Below, piece by piece: positions 52,008 through 63,486 of a stretch of 64,000 nucleotides of DNA (its first letter is position 1; every line of letters starts with the position of its first letter). Both the position numbers and the translations under genes were made by a program. A model generated the notes under the pieces. It saw only the letters and a program-made list of their open reading frames with translations. It was not told where the DNA came from and made no database searches. The DNA lies in NCBI GenBank assembly GCA_030522415.1, contig CM060121.1, positions 3,896,476 through 3,960,475 of the forward strand, in the 5' to 3' direction. Source of the stretch: Channallabes apus. Its lineage: Eukaryota; Chordata; Actinopteri; Siluriformes; Clariidae.

Positions 52008-55000
52008 AGATTAGATTAGATTAGATTCAACTTTATTGTCATTACACATGTACAAGTACAAGGCAACGAAATGCAGTTTAGGTCTAACCAGAAGTGCAAT
52101 TAGCAGAAAGTGCAGGATAAAGGTATACATTTAGAAAAAAAAAAAAAAAAAAAAAAAAAAAGGGGATATGTGCAGGGAGAAGCTATGGGTAACTATTAAA
52201 GAAAGATATTATGTGAGTATAATATACAGATTACTAGTAACTATAGTTATAAATTTACAATGGATGAACCGTATGTACAGTTGCTATTAACTGTAGGCAG
52301 GAATTTGCAAATAGATATTAACATAATGAACAGGATACTATATGATCATAGTATACAGATTGCAAGTGACTATAATTATAAATTTACAGTGTATGAACAA
52401 TATATACAAGTTACTGTTACTGGGAATTTTCAAATAGATATGGGCATAATGTACAAGTTGCTATTTTCTATAGACAGGAATTTACATATGATATGAACAT
52501 AATGTACATATGAACATAATGTACAGGAATTTATCAATATACATGTGTGAATGTATATTCAACCAGAAGTTTACAAATATGTTGTGCATGGATATTTGTG
52601 TTTTCAAAATAGGTGTGTACATTGTAGTGCAGTCCATATTAAATAGTGTAAAGTGTAAATAGAGTAATGGGAAGTGTATAGGGGTGTGTGAGGGGTGAGC
52701 AGGTGTCAGTGGGGGGCAGAGTTCAATAAGGAGATAGCTCTGGGAAAGAAGCTATTCCTCAGTCTGCTAGTTCTTGACCTGGGACACCTGAAGCGCCGAC
52801 CAGAAGGCATAAGAGAAAACAGTTTGTGGGCGGGGTGGGAGTAATCCTTAAGAATACTGCGTGCTCGACGCACACAGTGCTTCCTTTGAATGTCCTCGAT
52901 GACTGGAAGTGGAGTCCCTATAATACGCTGGGCAGTTTTCACCACCCGCTGCAGTGCCTTGCGCTCAGCAACAGAGCAGCTTCCTTACCAAACTGTGACA
53001 CAGTTGGTTAGGATGCTTTCTATTGTGCAGCGATAGAAGTTCACCAGAGTAGATGATGACAGCTGGTTCTTCTTAAGTGTTCTTAAGAAGAATAGGCGCT
53101 GGTGAGCCTTCTTGACCAGGCTAGAGGTGTTGGTGGACCAGGATAGGTTCTCTGAAATGTGGGTCCCCAGGAACTTGAAGGATGGGACAGGTTCAACAAC
53201 CATTCCGTTGATGTGAACGGGTTCATGTGAAGCTCTTCCTCCTTTTCTAAAATCTACGATGAGCTCCTTGGTCTTCTTGGTGTTAAGGAGCAGATTATTG
53301 TCCGTGCACCAAGTGGCCAGGTGCTTGATCTCCTCCCTGTAGGCAGACTCATCGTTGTTGCTGATGAGGCCGATCACCGTAGTATCGTCTGCAAACTTGA
53401 TGATGTTGTTGGATCCATACACCGGTCTGCAGTCGTGGGTGAAGAGGGAGTAAAGGAAGGGGCTTAGCACACAACCCTGTGGTACACCAGTGTTGAGTGT
53501 GACGGTAGTGGAGCAGATGTGGCCTGACCTGACATGCTGGGGTCTGTTGGTCAAAAAGTCCGTAATCCAATTACAAAGTGAGATGTTAATATCCAGCTCT
53601 CTAAGTTTGGTGATTAACTTAGAGGGTAGAACAGTATTAAAAGCTGAGCTAAAGTCAACAAACAGTAGTCGTGCATAGGTGTTTGCATTGTCCAAGTGTG
53701 TGAGTACAGAGTGCAGCGCTATGGAGACTGCATCATCTGTGCTCCTGTTGGCACGGTAAGCAAACTGGTGTGGATCTAGTGAGGGTTGGAAAGAGTCTTT
53801 CAGATGTGTCAGGACCAATCGCTCAAAGCACTTCATAATAATGGGTGTGAGTGCTACGGGGCGGTAGTCATTCAGGCACGTCGGGCTGGAGTGTTTCGGC
53901 ACTGGCACAATTGAGGTAGATTTAAAGCACGCTGGTACAGCTGCTTGGGCAAGGGACATGTTAAAAATGTCTGTGAATACCCCAGCGAGCTGCTCCGCAC
54001 ATGCCCTCAGTACGCGCCCAGGGATACCGTCTGGTCCAGCAGCCTTGTGCACGTTGATCTGGCTCAGTACGGTGTAGACGTCAGATGAGGTTAGTGTGAT
54101 GGGTGGGTGGTCGGGTGAGGAGGTGATCTTGGTGATATTATCTTTATTGTCTTTCTCAAAGCGAGCATAAAAGTCATTAAGCTCATTCAGAAAGAAGACA
54201 TCAGTGGCTTGGGGGGTTGAGTTACTTGGTTTGTAGTTGCTGATGGCCTGGATGCCCTGCCACATGCGCCGAGGGTCAGAGTGTAAAAAGTGCTCCTCTA
54301 GCTTTAGTTTGTAGCAGTATTTGGCCTTTTTGATGCCCCTTTTCAGATTAGCCCTGGAAGTGCTGTAGGCTTGTGCATCACCTGATCTGAAGGCAGTGTT
54401 GCGTGCCTTCAGTAGGAGACGCACCTCCTTGTTCATCCATGGCTTCTGATTTGGGTATGTGGTGATCTGCTTCTGGGTTGTGACATTGTCTATGGTGGTG
54501 TTGATATAATCCAGAACAGAGGAAGTGTAGCTGTCTATGTTCGTGTGAGAGCCACAGGTGGCCTGAGTAGCAAACATACTCCAGTCTGTGTGTAGAAACC
54601 TGTCCTGGAGTGTGAAGTCTACCCCCGCTGGCCACACTTTGATGGTCTTCACTGATGGCTGCACACGGTTGATGAGGGGTGAGTACTTAGGGGTAAGGAA
54701 CAAAGAAAGGTGGTCTGATTGTCCCAAGTGGGGGAGGGGGTCCACATTATAGGCTTCAGCCATGTTTGTGTATACATGGTCTAAAGTTTTGTTTCCTCTG
54801 GTGTGACAGAAAATGTTCTGGTGAAATTTAGGGAGTACTGTCTTTAAATTGGAGTGGTTGAAGTCCCCCGCAACGATAAAAGCAGCCTCCGGGTGAACAG
54901 TTTGTTGTTTGCTGATGGCCGCATGAAGTTCATAGCAAGTTTGGCATCAGCATCGGGAGGAATGTAAGCGGCAGTTATAATGGTGGAGGTGAACTCCCGT

Positions 55001-55735
55001 GGCAGATAAAACGGTCTACACTTAACCATGAGAAACTCTAGGTTAGCTGAGCAGTGTCTCCCAATAATAACAGAGTTCGTACACCAAGCATTATTAACAT
55101 AAATGCACAATCCTCCGCCTCTGGTCTTACCGGAGCCATCCACCGTTCTGTCTGCCCGGAATGTGTGGTGCTCAGCTAGAGCAATAGCATTGTCCGAAAT
55201 ATCGCTGTTCAGCCATGTTTCAGTGAAAATCATAACGTTGCAGTTCCAAAGTCTTTTATTGTGGTTGATGCGGAGTTGAATCTCGTCCATTTTGTTCATC
55301 AACGACCGCACATTGGAGAGGAAAATGCTGGGTAAAGAGAGCCGATGTGGTGTTAGCCTTAGCTTAGCTCTTATTCCTCCGCGCTTCCCCCGTCTTTGTT
55401 TACGGTCTCGACGCCGCCTTCGAGCACTTCCGCCCGGCCGGATAGCATGCACAGCCTCGGATGTTCTGACGATCTCAGGAACGAGTCGAAGATTGTTGAT
55501 AAAACTGTCGGGAATGTACAAACCAATATCCAAAAGCTCCTGTCGGGTGTACGATGTAAAAGCACTGCTGTTCTGCACGAACAGACCCGAGAAGAGCAAA
55601 TAAAATACCGCAAAACTGCAGAAACTGGAGAGACACTGAGCCTCGCGATGTGTACGCGCCGCCATCTTGGTCTTGATCTTTTGTAATAAAGATTCTTGAT
55701 CTTCTTGATCTATATCTCACAGATTTCATTCCAGA
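52008..55735 (-). mobile_element. Long L2-like LINE, nearly full-length
   Basis: On the minus strand it encodes apurinic-type endonuclease followed by reverse transcriptase. A 3'UTR of about 700 bases contains a poly-A-like tract (52136-52160 on the plus strand is A-rich) and ends TGACAATAAAGTTGAATC and a (TAATC)n tail at 52008-52027. The 5' limit is approximate, near 55700-55735, where ATTCTTGATCTTCTTGATC ends the similarity to coding DNA. Only a frameshift and an in-frame stop break the main gene. Confidence 0.9.
52706..55665 (-). pseudogene. L2-like LINE endonuclease-reverse transcriptase, two lesions
   Basis: The first 273 codons (ending at 54844) carry a hydrophobic N-terminus, an Arg-rich stretch (ARRRRRDRKQRRGKRGG) and endonuclease motifs: LSNVRSLMNKMDE, FTETWLN, RGGGLCIYVNN, AAYIPPDADA. 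A shift near 54925 changes frame. The next reads AFIVAGDFNHSNL and GQSDHLSLFL (catalytic GDFN and SDH), and the [62 protein letters not shown]. At 52985 a TAA follows NCVTVW where WYG is expected. The C-terminus resumes at once (GSCSVAERKALQRVVKTAQR) and ends at 52706. An intact protein would copy the LINE RNA at a nicked genomic target. Confidence 0.88.
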
Positions 55736-56576
55736 ATACCAAGCGGCCCTCCTGTCATTGGGGCCCTGGGGGGGTCAGTCCACTTCCTCCCACTATGATA
55801 GCCCATGAGGGCAGAGAAATAATAATAATAATAATAATAATGCAGAAAGTACAGTCAGATAAGAATAATTATTGATACGTACACAGCAGGAGAAGAGCTA
55901 GAAATAAGGATATGGAATATAAAGTAGGATTGTGCTGCATGTGTAATTGTGAATCTCTCTCTGGTCTTCTCTCTCGTGCAAGTGTACATGGTTTTCTTTT
56001 TGTCAGCTTTTGAGTTTTCTAAAACTAATAAAAATGTACATGCAACTATTTTAATGTCACAGTAAATACTGTCATGTATTTTCCTCCCTCGCTCGTTAGT
56101 GTCCAGCTGGTGTGTAACTGTGCTGCAGTCTGTAAATGCATTTGAATGTTGATTTATTTTATTACAAAATAATAATAATAATAATAATGAATTATTATTA
56201 TGTGAATATTATTTCTCTTCACTCGGAGAGAACAGAGTGGTCGAGCATCGCTCCGGGGCCGCGGTACAGCTGTGTATTGAGGGCACACGGAATGATGGGG
56301 CGATTTGACTCACGTCTTCCACAAACAATAGTTTTAAACATGAAAGCGTGAGAAAATAGAGCTGTGCCATGAGAGCATGTGAAGATGAGGATTGGCGGTG
56401 CTGAATTCATGCTAATCAGCGTGCCAGTACTGAGATTCCGCATGCTAGCAAACTTCATTGAGAAAAGTAAACGCTTGTACATTCGTAATTCAATTTGTAT
56501 TCAATTTGATTCGAATTTATTCTGCTAAGTAAACAATTCTTTGGAATTAAGCAAGAATTTCATCAGCTAACGTGTT
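55736..56576. repeat. Unique DNA with ATA/TAA microsatellites
   Basis: TAA repeats at about 55820-55843 and 56167-56205. No gene recognised. The stretch 56220-56480 is repeat-free but shows no coding feature. Confidence 0.6.
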
Positions 56577-56815
56577 CATGGTGTCATAGCGGTTAACACT
56601 ATCGCCTTGCACCTCCAGGGTCTGGGTTTCTCTCCACATGTTCTCCCCGTGCTTGGTGGGTTTCCTCCGGGTACTCCGGTTTCCTCCCACAGTCCAAAGA
56701 CATGCAGGTTAGGCTAATTGGCGCTCTCAAAATGTGCATGAATACAATGATCACCATTGGCCTCCACAGTCCCCAGTTGGACTACAAAGGATCCTAGATG
56801 GTGTCCTTAAGGAAC
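56577..56815 (+). mobile_element. SINE-A 3'-variant copy with an internal deletion
   Basis: Head (CATGGTGTCATAGCGGTTAA), body (GTGCTTGGTGGGTTTCCTCC, CAGTCCAAAGACATGCAGG), and the CATTGGCCTCCACAGTCCCC variant end seen also at 25240-25563 and 31331-31406. The part just after the B box is lost. Confidence 0.82.
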
Positions 56816-57951
56816 GCTACAGTGAAACCTACAGGTATAGCAATGTTAATGAAGTGACGCCTTCTTTAAAATATCTCTCCAGTTAAATGATTCTTTAACA
56901 CCTGTTCAGCAGTAAAGGATCACATTTTTTTCTTTCCTTCTCAACCCCTCTCAATTAAAAGCCCCTGCCTTGGCATCAGTGACAGTCACGGCGTGACATT
57001 TCTCGGAGAAAGAAAGCCGAGCTGGAGGCCGTCCTTACGGGAGGTCTCCTAATTAATCCTGTGCTCAAAAGAAGAGTTAAAAAAAAGAAACAACCTCCAG
57101 CTGTCCGTTATCTTCCCCCCTCCCTTTAGAACAGGTATGCAGGGTGAAAATGGCTTTTATTCCTTTCATAATCTTCTCTCGGTGTCTGCCTTATCCATAT
57201 TTCATGAAGAACTCTGGATGTAAGAGAGCACCAGGGATTAATCCACTGTAGGATACTTAGTCCCAGATTAAAATCGTTCACTTCGACGCAGCACAATTCG
57301 CTTCCTATCGATCGCCCGAGGAAGGGTGTGGGGGTTATTGCAATATATATTACATTTCGTTTCTGGAATTGTATTAACGTCCTGTGTAAAGTATATTAAT
57401 AATGGAAAGAAAAGCTACGAAATATGTATTTGGGGAAATACATAGAATTTCATTAGCATTTGAAAAATTCCACTATATTGTGCGGTCATAACTTTTTGAC
57501 TTTCCATTAAGCGTTTGCATAAATCAAATTTTCACGCCGAGGCCTTGTTTAAAGCACAAGTGCCATCGCTGCGACCTGGCCTTCGTCCACGATCCAGCGG
57601 AAAACCTCTGCGCATACGCGATTTACGAGCGCGCTAAAGCAGATAAATTGTCCACCTTCTCAAATCTCCCCCCCTGCGCAACTTGGAACGTGACCAAGCT
57701 TCCGCTTCAAGTCGTCCCAGCTGCCAATTACAGATGGCTGGAAAACGTTTGAGCTGCTCGAACATCCGAGCTCTGAATGAGAGCGACTCTTCCCTGCTGT
57801 GACTACAAGGCACGGGACACAAGACATCTACAAGAGGCGACAGCCCATGCACTCACCAGGGCAAAAAAAGTTATATATATAGATTAACACGGTATGGGAG
57901 AACTCAAATATATCACTATTCTCTAAACACTGTTAAGAGCTTAAAGCACAA

Positions 57952-57990
<39 letters not shown>

Positions 57991-58349
57991 TGTACACGCT
58001 TGCCATGTGCAAAAGAAACCTAAAAAGAAAATCAAAAACTGAAAAGTTACTGTTACAAAGCGCTGACACTGGAGACTCCTTCCACAGATGTTAAACATCT
58101 CCATTGCACACAGAACACTTCGTACAGTATCAACAGCTGTGTGACTTGCAAAAATTAATATGGGTATTTAAATCAGTGATTATTATACAAGGTTTAGTAA
58201 TGTTGCCTCTTTTGTTCCATGTAAATTGTATACTGTATAAATCATAAATAACCTCCTCCTGATTTATACCATTAATTGCTTCCAATTAAAAAGCATGGGG
58301 TGTACAAAATTTTGCTTTGTATGCATCCTTCCCTTATTTACACCCATTT
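56816..58349. other. Unique DNA; candidate conserved non-coding block; CA repeat
   Basis: About 56930-57330 is free of repeats and contains TCTCCTAATTAATCCTGTG, CTCTCAATTAAAAG and GGGATTAATCCAC words. A (CA)n tract spans 57953-57987. No gene is recognised. Confidence 0.35.
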
Positions 58350-58620
58350 GGTTGTATTGTCCAAGAAGGCCCCTGGAGCCTGTATAAGGGATCTCAGGGC
58401 ACAGCTCATGGCACACACCCTGGATGGGGTCGCCAACCCCTCACAAGGCACAAGCACACACTGAAGGAAATGCCAGTCAGCCTGCTGAGCTTGTCCTTGG
58501 ACTGTGGGAAGAAACTTCCAAGGGTACACGGAGGAAACCCATGAGCATGGGGAGAAATCCACTCGCAGATTTGAACCCCCATCCTTAGAGCTGTGAGGCA
58601 GTTGTGCCTTTAAGCCACCT
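58350..58620 (-). mobile_element. Very old SINE-like copy
   Basis: Faint matches to SINE-A in reverse: GGCCCCTGGAGCCTG, GATCTCAGGGCACAGC, TTGGACTGTGGGAAGAAAC, CCGAGGAAACCC-like segment, and an antisense head (GAGGCAGTTGTGCC). More diverged than other copies. Confidence 0.55.
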
Positions 58621-58758
58621 TGACATCAATGTACATATTTCTTGTTTCTTGGTTTATTGCCTTTTTTCGGGTCGACAAATCTGGGGTCCGTTCTTCGTAC
58701 ATCGCTTGACACATCTGGGATGAATTGACACATATACAGTATAAAATGAGATCATTGT

Positions 58759-59143
58759 TCATTCATTCATCTTCTATACCGCTTTATCCTGTGATCAGGG
58801 TCGCGGGGGACCTGGAGCCTATCCCAGGAGGCTTTCGGGCACGAGGCAGGGTAGACCCTGGACAGGGTGCCAATCCATCGCAGGGCACACACACATACAC
58901 ACTCACACACATTCATCCATCCATTCACACACTACGGGCAATTTGGGAACGCCATTTAGCCTAACCTGCATATCTTTGGACTGTGGGAGGAAACCGGAGA
59001 ACCCGGAGGAAACCCACCAAGCACGGGGAGAACATGCAAACTCCATGCACACAGAGACGGGAATCGAACCTGGCCGGGGAATCGAACCCAGACCCTGGAG
59101 GTGCAAGGCGACAGTGCTAACCACTACACCACCGCGCCGCCAC
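58759..59143 (-). mobile_element. Complete SINE-A copy with 12-bp target-site duplication
   Basis: Tail (ATTC)n at left, GGCGGCGCGG head at right, an additional ATTCATCCATCCATTC insertion in the (GT)n region. TGAGATCATTGT flanks it (58747-58758 and 59144-59155). Confidence 0.92.
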
Positions 59144-59779
59144 TGAGATCATTGTGCTATAGTAATTACGATCCGGCTAAGTTGGTTCTTCGAGCACACC
59201 TGTTGTTGATGATTAGTATAGCTGGATTGAGTTGCGCGTTCGTGCGTTGGTTTAAAAGGCGATATGCATCGACAGTAGAAACACTGATCACAAGCCCTTT
59301 GATTGGTTGACGAAATGACAAAAGAGCGAGCTAAATATTTTTTTTAACACGTGTTATGCGCTGAAATGTCCTCTTGCACTGAAATGCCCCCCCCCCAAAC
59401 ATAACCATAAATTCATAGGTTAATGGTTTACAAATTACAAATTAAATGAGACAATAAAATAAAATAAGCAATATGAAATATTCATATTTTTTTCAAATAC
59501 AACAGGTATACTTTTATATTGTTTATTTTATAATAAAATTAGTTCCGTCCACTTTTTCATTATAAAAAATATTTATTTTTATTATATATAAATATTTATT
59601 TGCATATTCATGACAAACCCCTGAAAAATAAATGTGCCACAAAATAAACATTATACAAGAATTGGTATTAATGGTCTTGACTGCTGTCTCGTGCCTAGGC
59701 TTCATTATAATAGTATTATCATATTTGATAATAATAAACCTATGAATTTATCTTTTAATATAATATTTGTTAGCGATTA

Positions 59780-59842
59780 TGTGTGTGTGGGGGGGGGGGG
59801 GGAATCCATGGCAGGGGGGGCATATATATATATATATATACG
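59780..59842. repeat. Poly-G and (TA)n tracts
   Basis: A (GT)n run leads into about 13 G at 59789-59801, a second short G run follows near 59813, then (TA)n at 59822-59841. All within the TIR element. Confidence 0.7.
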
Positions 59843-60127
59843 CAAGATATTTTTCTTTTCCCACGTGAGTCAGTTCGCATCAGTCATGCTCTTTAACCAA
59901 TCGGATGTGACCTCGACATTTCAACCAATCATAACCCGCCAGGAGCCTAAATCTGTTTACGTGAAATAAACCTGCTTCCGAGCAGGTTCAAGCTTACGGA
60001 CATGTTGCTATGACAGCAAATGCGAGAAGCGCATCGATTAACAAAACAATTCAAGATTAGGACAAATCCACAACAATCAAATCCAGCTAACTGAATTAGC
60101 GACGTATGAAGAACGGACCCCAGATCA

Positions 60128-60715
60128 TCCGTTCTTGGTATTGGCACAGGTTTTACATCAGATGCCTTTCCTGTCACAACTCACCCATTTTCACAGTCTT
60201 AAAACTGGCACTAGAGATGTCCTGCGTCTCCAGTGGCTGAGTATATCACATAGGGGTTCGAACCCCTGACCCTCCAATCAGCAACCCGAAGCCTCCAGCA
60301 CCTGAGCTGCCACTGTTTTATTATTATTATTATTATTATTGTTGTTGTTGTTGTTGTTGTTGTTCAGCAAAAAAAAAAAAAAAAAACACACACACACTTT
60401 CTCACAAAGATGATGTCCTTGACTTTGAACTTGGCACTGAGTCAGGAGAGCAGATGGTTGCCTTCCATGGAAGCAAGCTGATAATGGGTTTTTCCAGAAT
60501 CCATTTGTGCTTTGTTTAGATTTTTTTCCCCTTCTTTTAAACCCAACTTGGTTTATACAGTATCATTAATTGCTTTGTCTTTATTCTTGAGGTTCTGGTG
60601 TTGATTAGATTAGTGCACATAGTCCTCCCTTATTAGGCTCCATGTATTGCAATTTATTGAGAATAACACTTGTGTGAATTTTCCTTCAGCATTATCGCTT
60701 AGAGGATAATACATA
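60128..60715. repeat. Unique DNA with TTA/TTG, poly-A and CA tracts
   Basis: About 60214-60310 includes GGGGTTCGAACCCCTGACC, a possible worn SINE head in reverse. The compound simple repeat (TTA)n(TTG)n(A)n(CA)n is at 60316-60400. No gene is recognised. Confidence 0.5.
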
Positions 60716-61362
60716 CACTGACAAGCCATAACACTATGACCACCTGCCTGTTATTAAGTAGGTCCTCTGTTTTGCCCCAAAAACCATAATGTGCTGTGTA
60801 TTCTGACACCTTTCTATCACAACCGGAACTTTTCATCAATTTGCTCTATAGTGGCTCCTCTATTGGATCGGACTACACAGGCCTGCCTTCACTCCCCACA
60901 TGCAACAGTGAGCTTTGGCCACCCATGATCCTGTCGCCGGTTTACCAGTTTTCCTTCTTTGAATCACTTTTTTTGAAGGTTCTGACCACTGCAGACCGGA
61001 AACATCCCACAAAAGCTGAAGGTTTGGAGTTTCTCCAAGTCATCCAGCCACCACAATTTGGTGCTTGTCAATGTCACTCAAATCCTTATGCTTGCCCATT
61101 TTTGTCTGATTTCAAAATATCAACTTCAGGGAAAGGATGTTCACGAGCTGCCAAATATAATCCACCCAGTTCCACATGCCATTGTAATGAGATATTGTGT
61201 CCAGTAGCTACTGTGACAAGAGACAAAGACCTCCAAGGCTCGCGTACTGTAGAAGAGCTAGCGTTAATGTTAATGCTGGTTCTAATGAAAAGGTGTCAGA
61301 ACACACGGCACATCGCCATTTTGGTGGCAAAGGGGGGGTCATGATATTATGGCTGATCTGTG
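60716..61362 (-). mobile_element. Tc1-type element reduced to 647 bp
   Basis: Inverted ends CACTGACAAGCCATAACACT and ATGATATTATGGCTGATCTG with TG, each beside TA (60714-60715, 61363-61364). These are the ends of a common fish Tc1 family. The catalytic two-thirds of the transposase gene is deleted. Confidence 0.88.
60780..61099 (-). pseudogene. Tc1 transposase N-terminal remnant
   Basis: On the minus strand the ATG at 61099 opens MGKHKDLSDIDKHQIVVAG, like the first helix-turn-helix of the family, but a stop follows soon. The later frames still code a Lys/Arg-rich linker (around GSWVAKAHCCMWG) where the full protein has its GRPR-type basic hook and second helix-turn-helix. The three catalytic acidic residues are absent. 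Confidence 0.65.
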
Positions 61363-62257
61363 TACATTTCACACGTAATCAGATGTTTTGCAGATATGTC
61401 TATGTGAAGGTGCATTCAGTTGAACCCAAAGATCAATAGAATTGTATGTATATCACATGCAAATTTCCAAAAACCTTTCTAAGAACCAAACTGTGTCATT
61501 TTTCCATGTAAGAAACGATTTCTCTCTAAAATGAATGAAACCCAGTTTCAGCACCAGCTCATCATTCCATGCTCACTTTCGTCATCATAAGGTGAGTCAC
61601 AGCTTGTGAGCGTTACGAGCATCTCTTTACTTGTGCCTTATGGCCAGGGCATGACTCTAGTACCAGACTAAAGCTTGTGCTAAATGAAACACTCAGCTAA
61701 GCTGTAAGCTATCCACGCTATAACTCGTTCCCGTCACCGGCTGAGCGAGAGCTGGAGAAGAAGAAGAGACAGCAATGACTTTTCCTTGCCTGGGGCCATG
61801 TAATGACGTTAGCTAATTTACTCGAATCAAATTAGCTAGCTGGCTTGCGTACGTGGTTAGCCAGCGGCGGCAGTCAGCGATTGCTGGTCAAAAGTGATTT
61901 CTGAAGAACGCCCCCCAACTCTTTCCCTTCAACCTTTGCATATACATTAGCTGATTATACAAATTACATCCGCTTATTATTCAGTAGCACGTCAAAGCCG
62001 GTTTAGACAGAACAGACAATTTGTATTTATTTTTTAATCATCAGACATGATTTCTAAAAAGCGGATTGTGGGATAATTAAGACCGTGGGAATGATAAACA
62101 CATTCTTAGAAATCAGCCTCGCAAAATAAGGGTCGTGTATTTTGGCTGCATTCCAAGTCTGTTTTTTTTTATCTAAGCAGTGGTTATGATGTTAAGGGCA
62201 GAGAAAAGCAGCCTGGGAATGAAATGCAACTAAACAAGTCAGGGATGGGGAGCCTGT
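61363..62257. other. Unique DNA, nothing recognised
   Basis: Balanced composition, no repeats except short poly-T (62162-62170). The stretch 61900-62110 has several TTAATTT and AATTAAG words but little else that stands out. Confidence 0.5.
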
Positions 62258-62668
62258 TAAACGTTCGAGTCAAACCGAGACTTTTGGATTGTGCAGAATA
62301 ACAGAACACAGATATAATCCCCTGATACACTAATTCACTTATCCCAGGGTTTCTACTAGTGCTTGGGTACCATCAGTATTTCTCAGTATGCCAGAAGCGC
62401 TGGCCTCCCAGGAACTCCTTTAATAGCACAACACACACATACTTGAAGAGAGAGGCCAGGACTGTACAGTGGATGTGGCAATAACTGTGGTGTTGGTGAA
62501 TGATTGTGTGTCCAGTTCACACAGACCAATGTGTCGCTTCTGGCAAGTTTTTTTTCCATTGACTTTCAAGGATCAGATGTTCCACTGAATGTTCACGAGC
62601 CACGTCATTCGTTATAGATGTACAGCCTTCTTTAAACTGCTTGCACCGTTCACACCGTCCTGTATGGA
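62258..62668 (-). mobile_element. Mariner-like fragment
   Basis: It begins CGTTCGAGTCAAACCGAGAC (terminal repeat) and includes CACTTATCCCAGGGTTTC, GGCCTCCCAGGAACTCC, GTGGTGTTGGTGAATGATTG and GTACAGCCTTCTTTAAACTG, in the same order as the element at 32617-33470. The right end is missing. It is the fourth copy of this family in the window. Confidence 0.75.
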
Positions 62669-62674
62669 GCGATA

Positions 62675-63020
62675 TCGCGGACAATATTCAAATGCAATTG
62701 CAAATTGCATTTGCAATTGCGTTTCCCATATGTGGACGCACAAAGTGTGCCATAATTCAAATGCAATTGCAAACTTTGCATTACCGTTTGCTGATTCGCC
62801 TTTGCGAGCGCACACTGACTGCCAAATTTCAAATGAAAAAACAAAGTCCATTTGCATTTGTATTTCCCAGGTCTTACACGTCATGAACCTGTCATATTTA
62901 AATATCAAAATCAATCACCACATTTGCTTTTTCACTTTCTCTGCACCGCGCGTCAAGCCGGCCAAAATTCAAACGCAATCGCTAATCCATTTGCCATTGC
63001 ATTTCCAACACGTTACACAG
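62675..63020. repeat. Quasi-tandem repeats with ATTTGCAT-like cores
   Basis: Segments such as TTCAAATGCAATTGCAAATT, GCATTTGCAATTGCGTTTCC, TTCAAATGCAATTGCAAACT, CCATTTGCATTTGTATTTCC and CCATTTGCCATTGCATTTCC return at intervals of roughly 70-80 bases (about 62688, 62757, 62829, 62970). Spacing and sequence are irregular. The origin is unknown. Confidence 0.6.
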
Positions 63021-63486
63021 AAACCTGTCAATCAGCGTCAGGGGCGGGTCTATACTGTGGGGCGGGATTGTATGGGGAGTGACGTCACTCGCACTCGCCG
63101 ACCATATTTGAGCACTGGAGGTGAACCGAGATTATCTCATTTGTTTATCAAGAAATAAACACACAAAAATGACAAATCGCATATTTTCTTGCTCCGGAGT
63201 GGACAGAGAAGATTTTACAAATAAAAATAATTTTAGATCTTCTCCTGTTACAGCCTGCTGGAGCTAAATCTTTCAGAAACGCTGTGTTATGCGCTAAAAA
63301 GCCTCCCTGCCACGGATTGCACCCCCCTCCCCAACATAACCTCTATCAAATATTATATTACAACATAAATTAATAGGTTTATGATTTACAAATTGCACCA
63401 AACGAATTTGATTATAAAATAATCTATATAAAAAAAAACATGTAGTATAGGGGGAAATTGTATTAATTATATATTATTTTCATATA
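63021..63486. repeat. Partial relative of the 58676-60127 TIR element
   Basis: Between about 63285 and 63400 the words TTATGCGCTAAAAAGCCTCC, CCAACATAACC and TAATAGGTTTATGATTTACA match the interior of 58676-60127. The rest is unrecognised, with GC-rich segment CAGGGGCGGGTCTATACTG near 63040 and no gene. Confidence 0.5.

Larger units (their letters stand above)
58676..60127. mobile_element. TIR DNA element carrying a nested SINE
   Basis: The ends ATCTGGGGTCCGTTCTTCGT and ACGAAGAACGGACCCCAGAT-type inverted partner (right: ATGAAGAACGGACCCCAGAT) face each other. A SINE-A lies inside (58759-59143). The interior holds TTATGCGCTGAAATG next to a C run and CATAACCATAAATTCATAGG, words that recur at about 63285-63400. 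I see no transposase. Superfamily and target duplication are uncertain. Confidence 0.65.

Noticed and set aside
3135..59124. Recurring MVSTVALHLQGLGSIP-type ORFs as a gene family
   Set aside because: They are the SINE-A sequence read in one frame; each falls within a SINE copy.
62589..63158. 189-codon ORF in the octamer-like repeat region
   Set aside because: The frame crosses a mariner fragment, the repeat block and unrelated DNA. No domain; open by chance.
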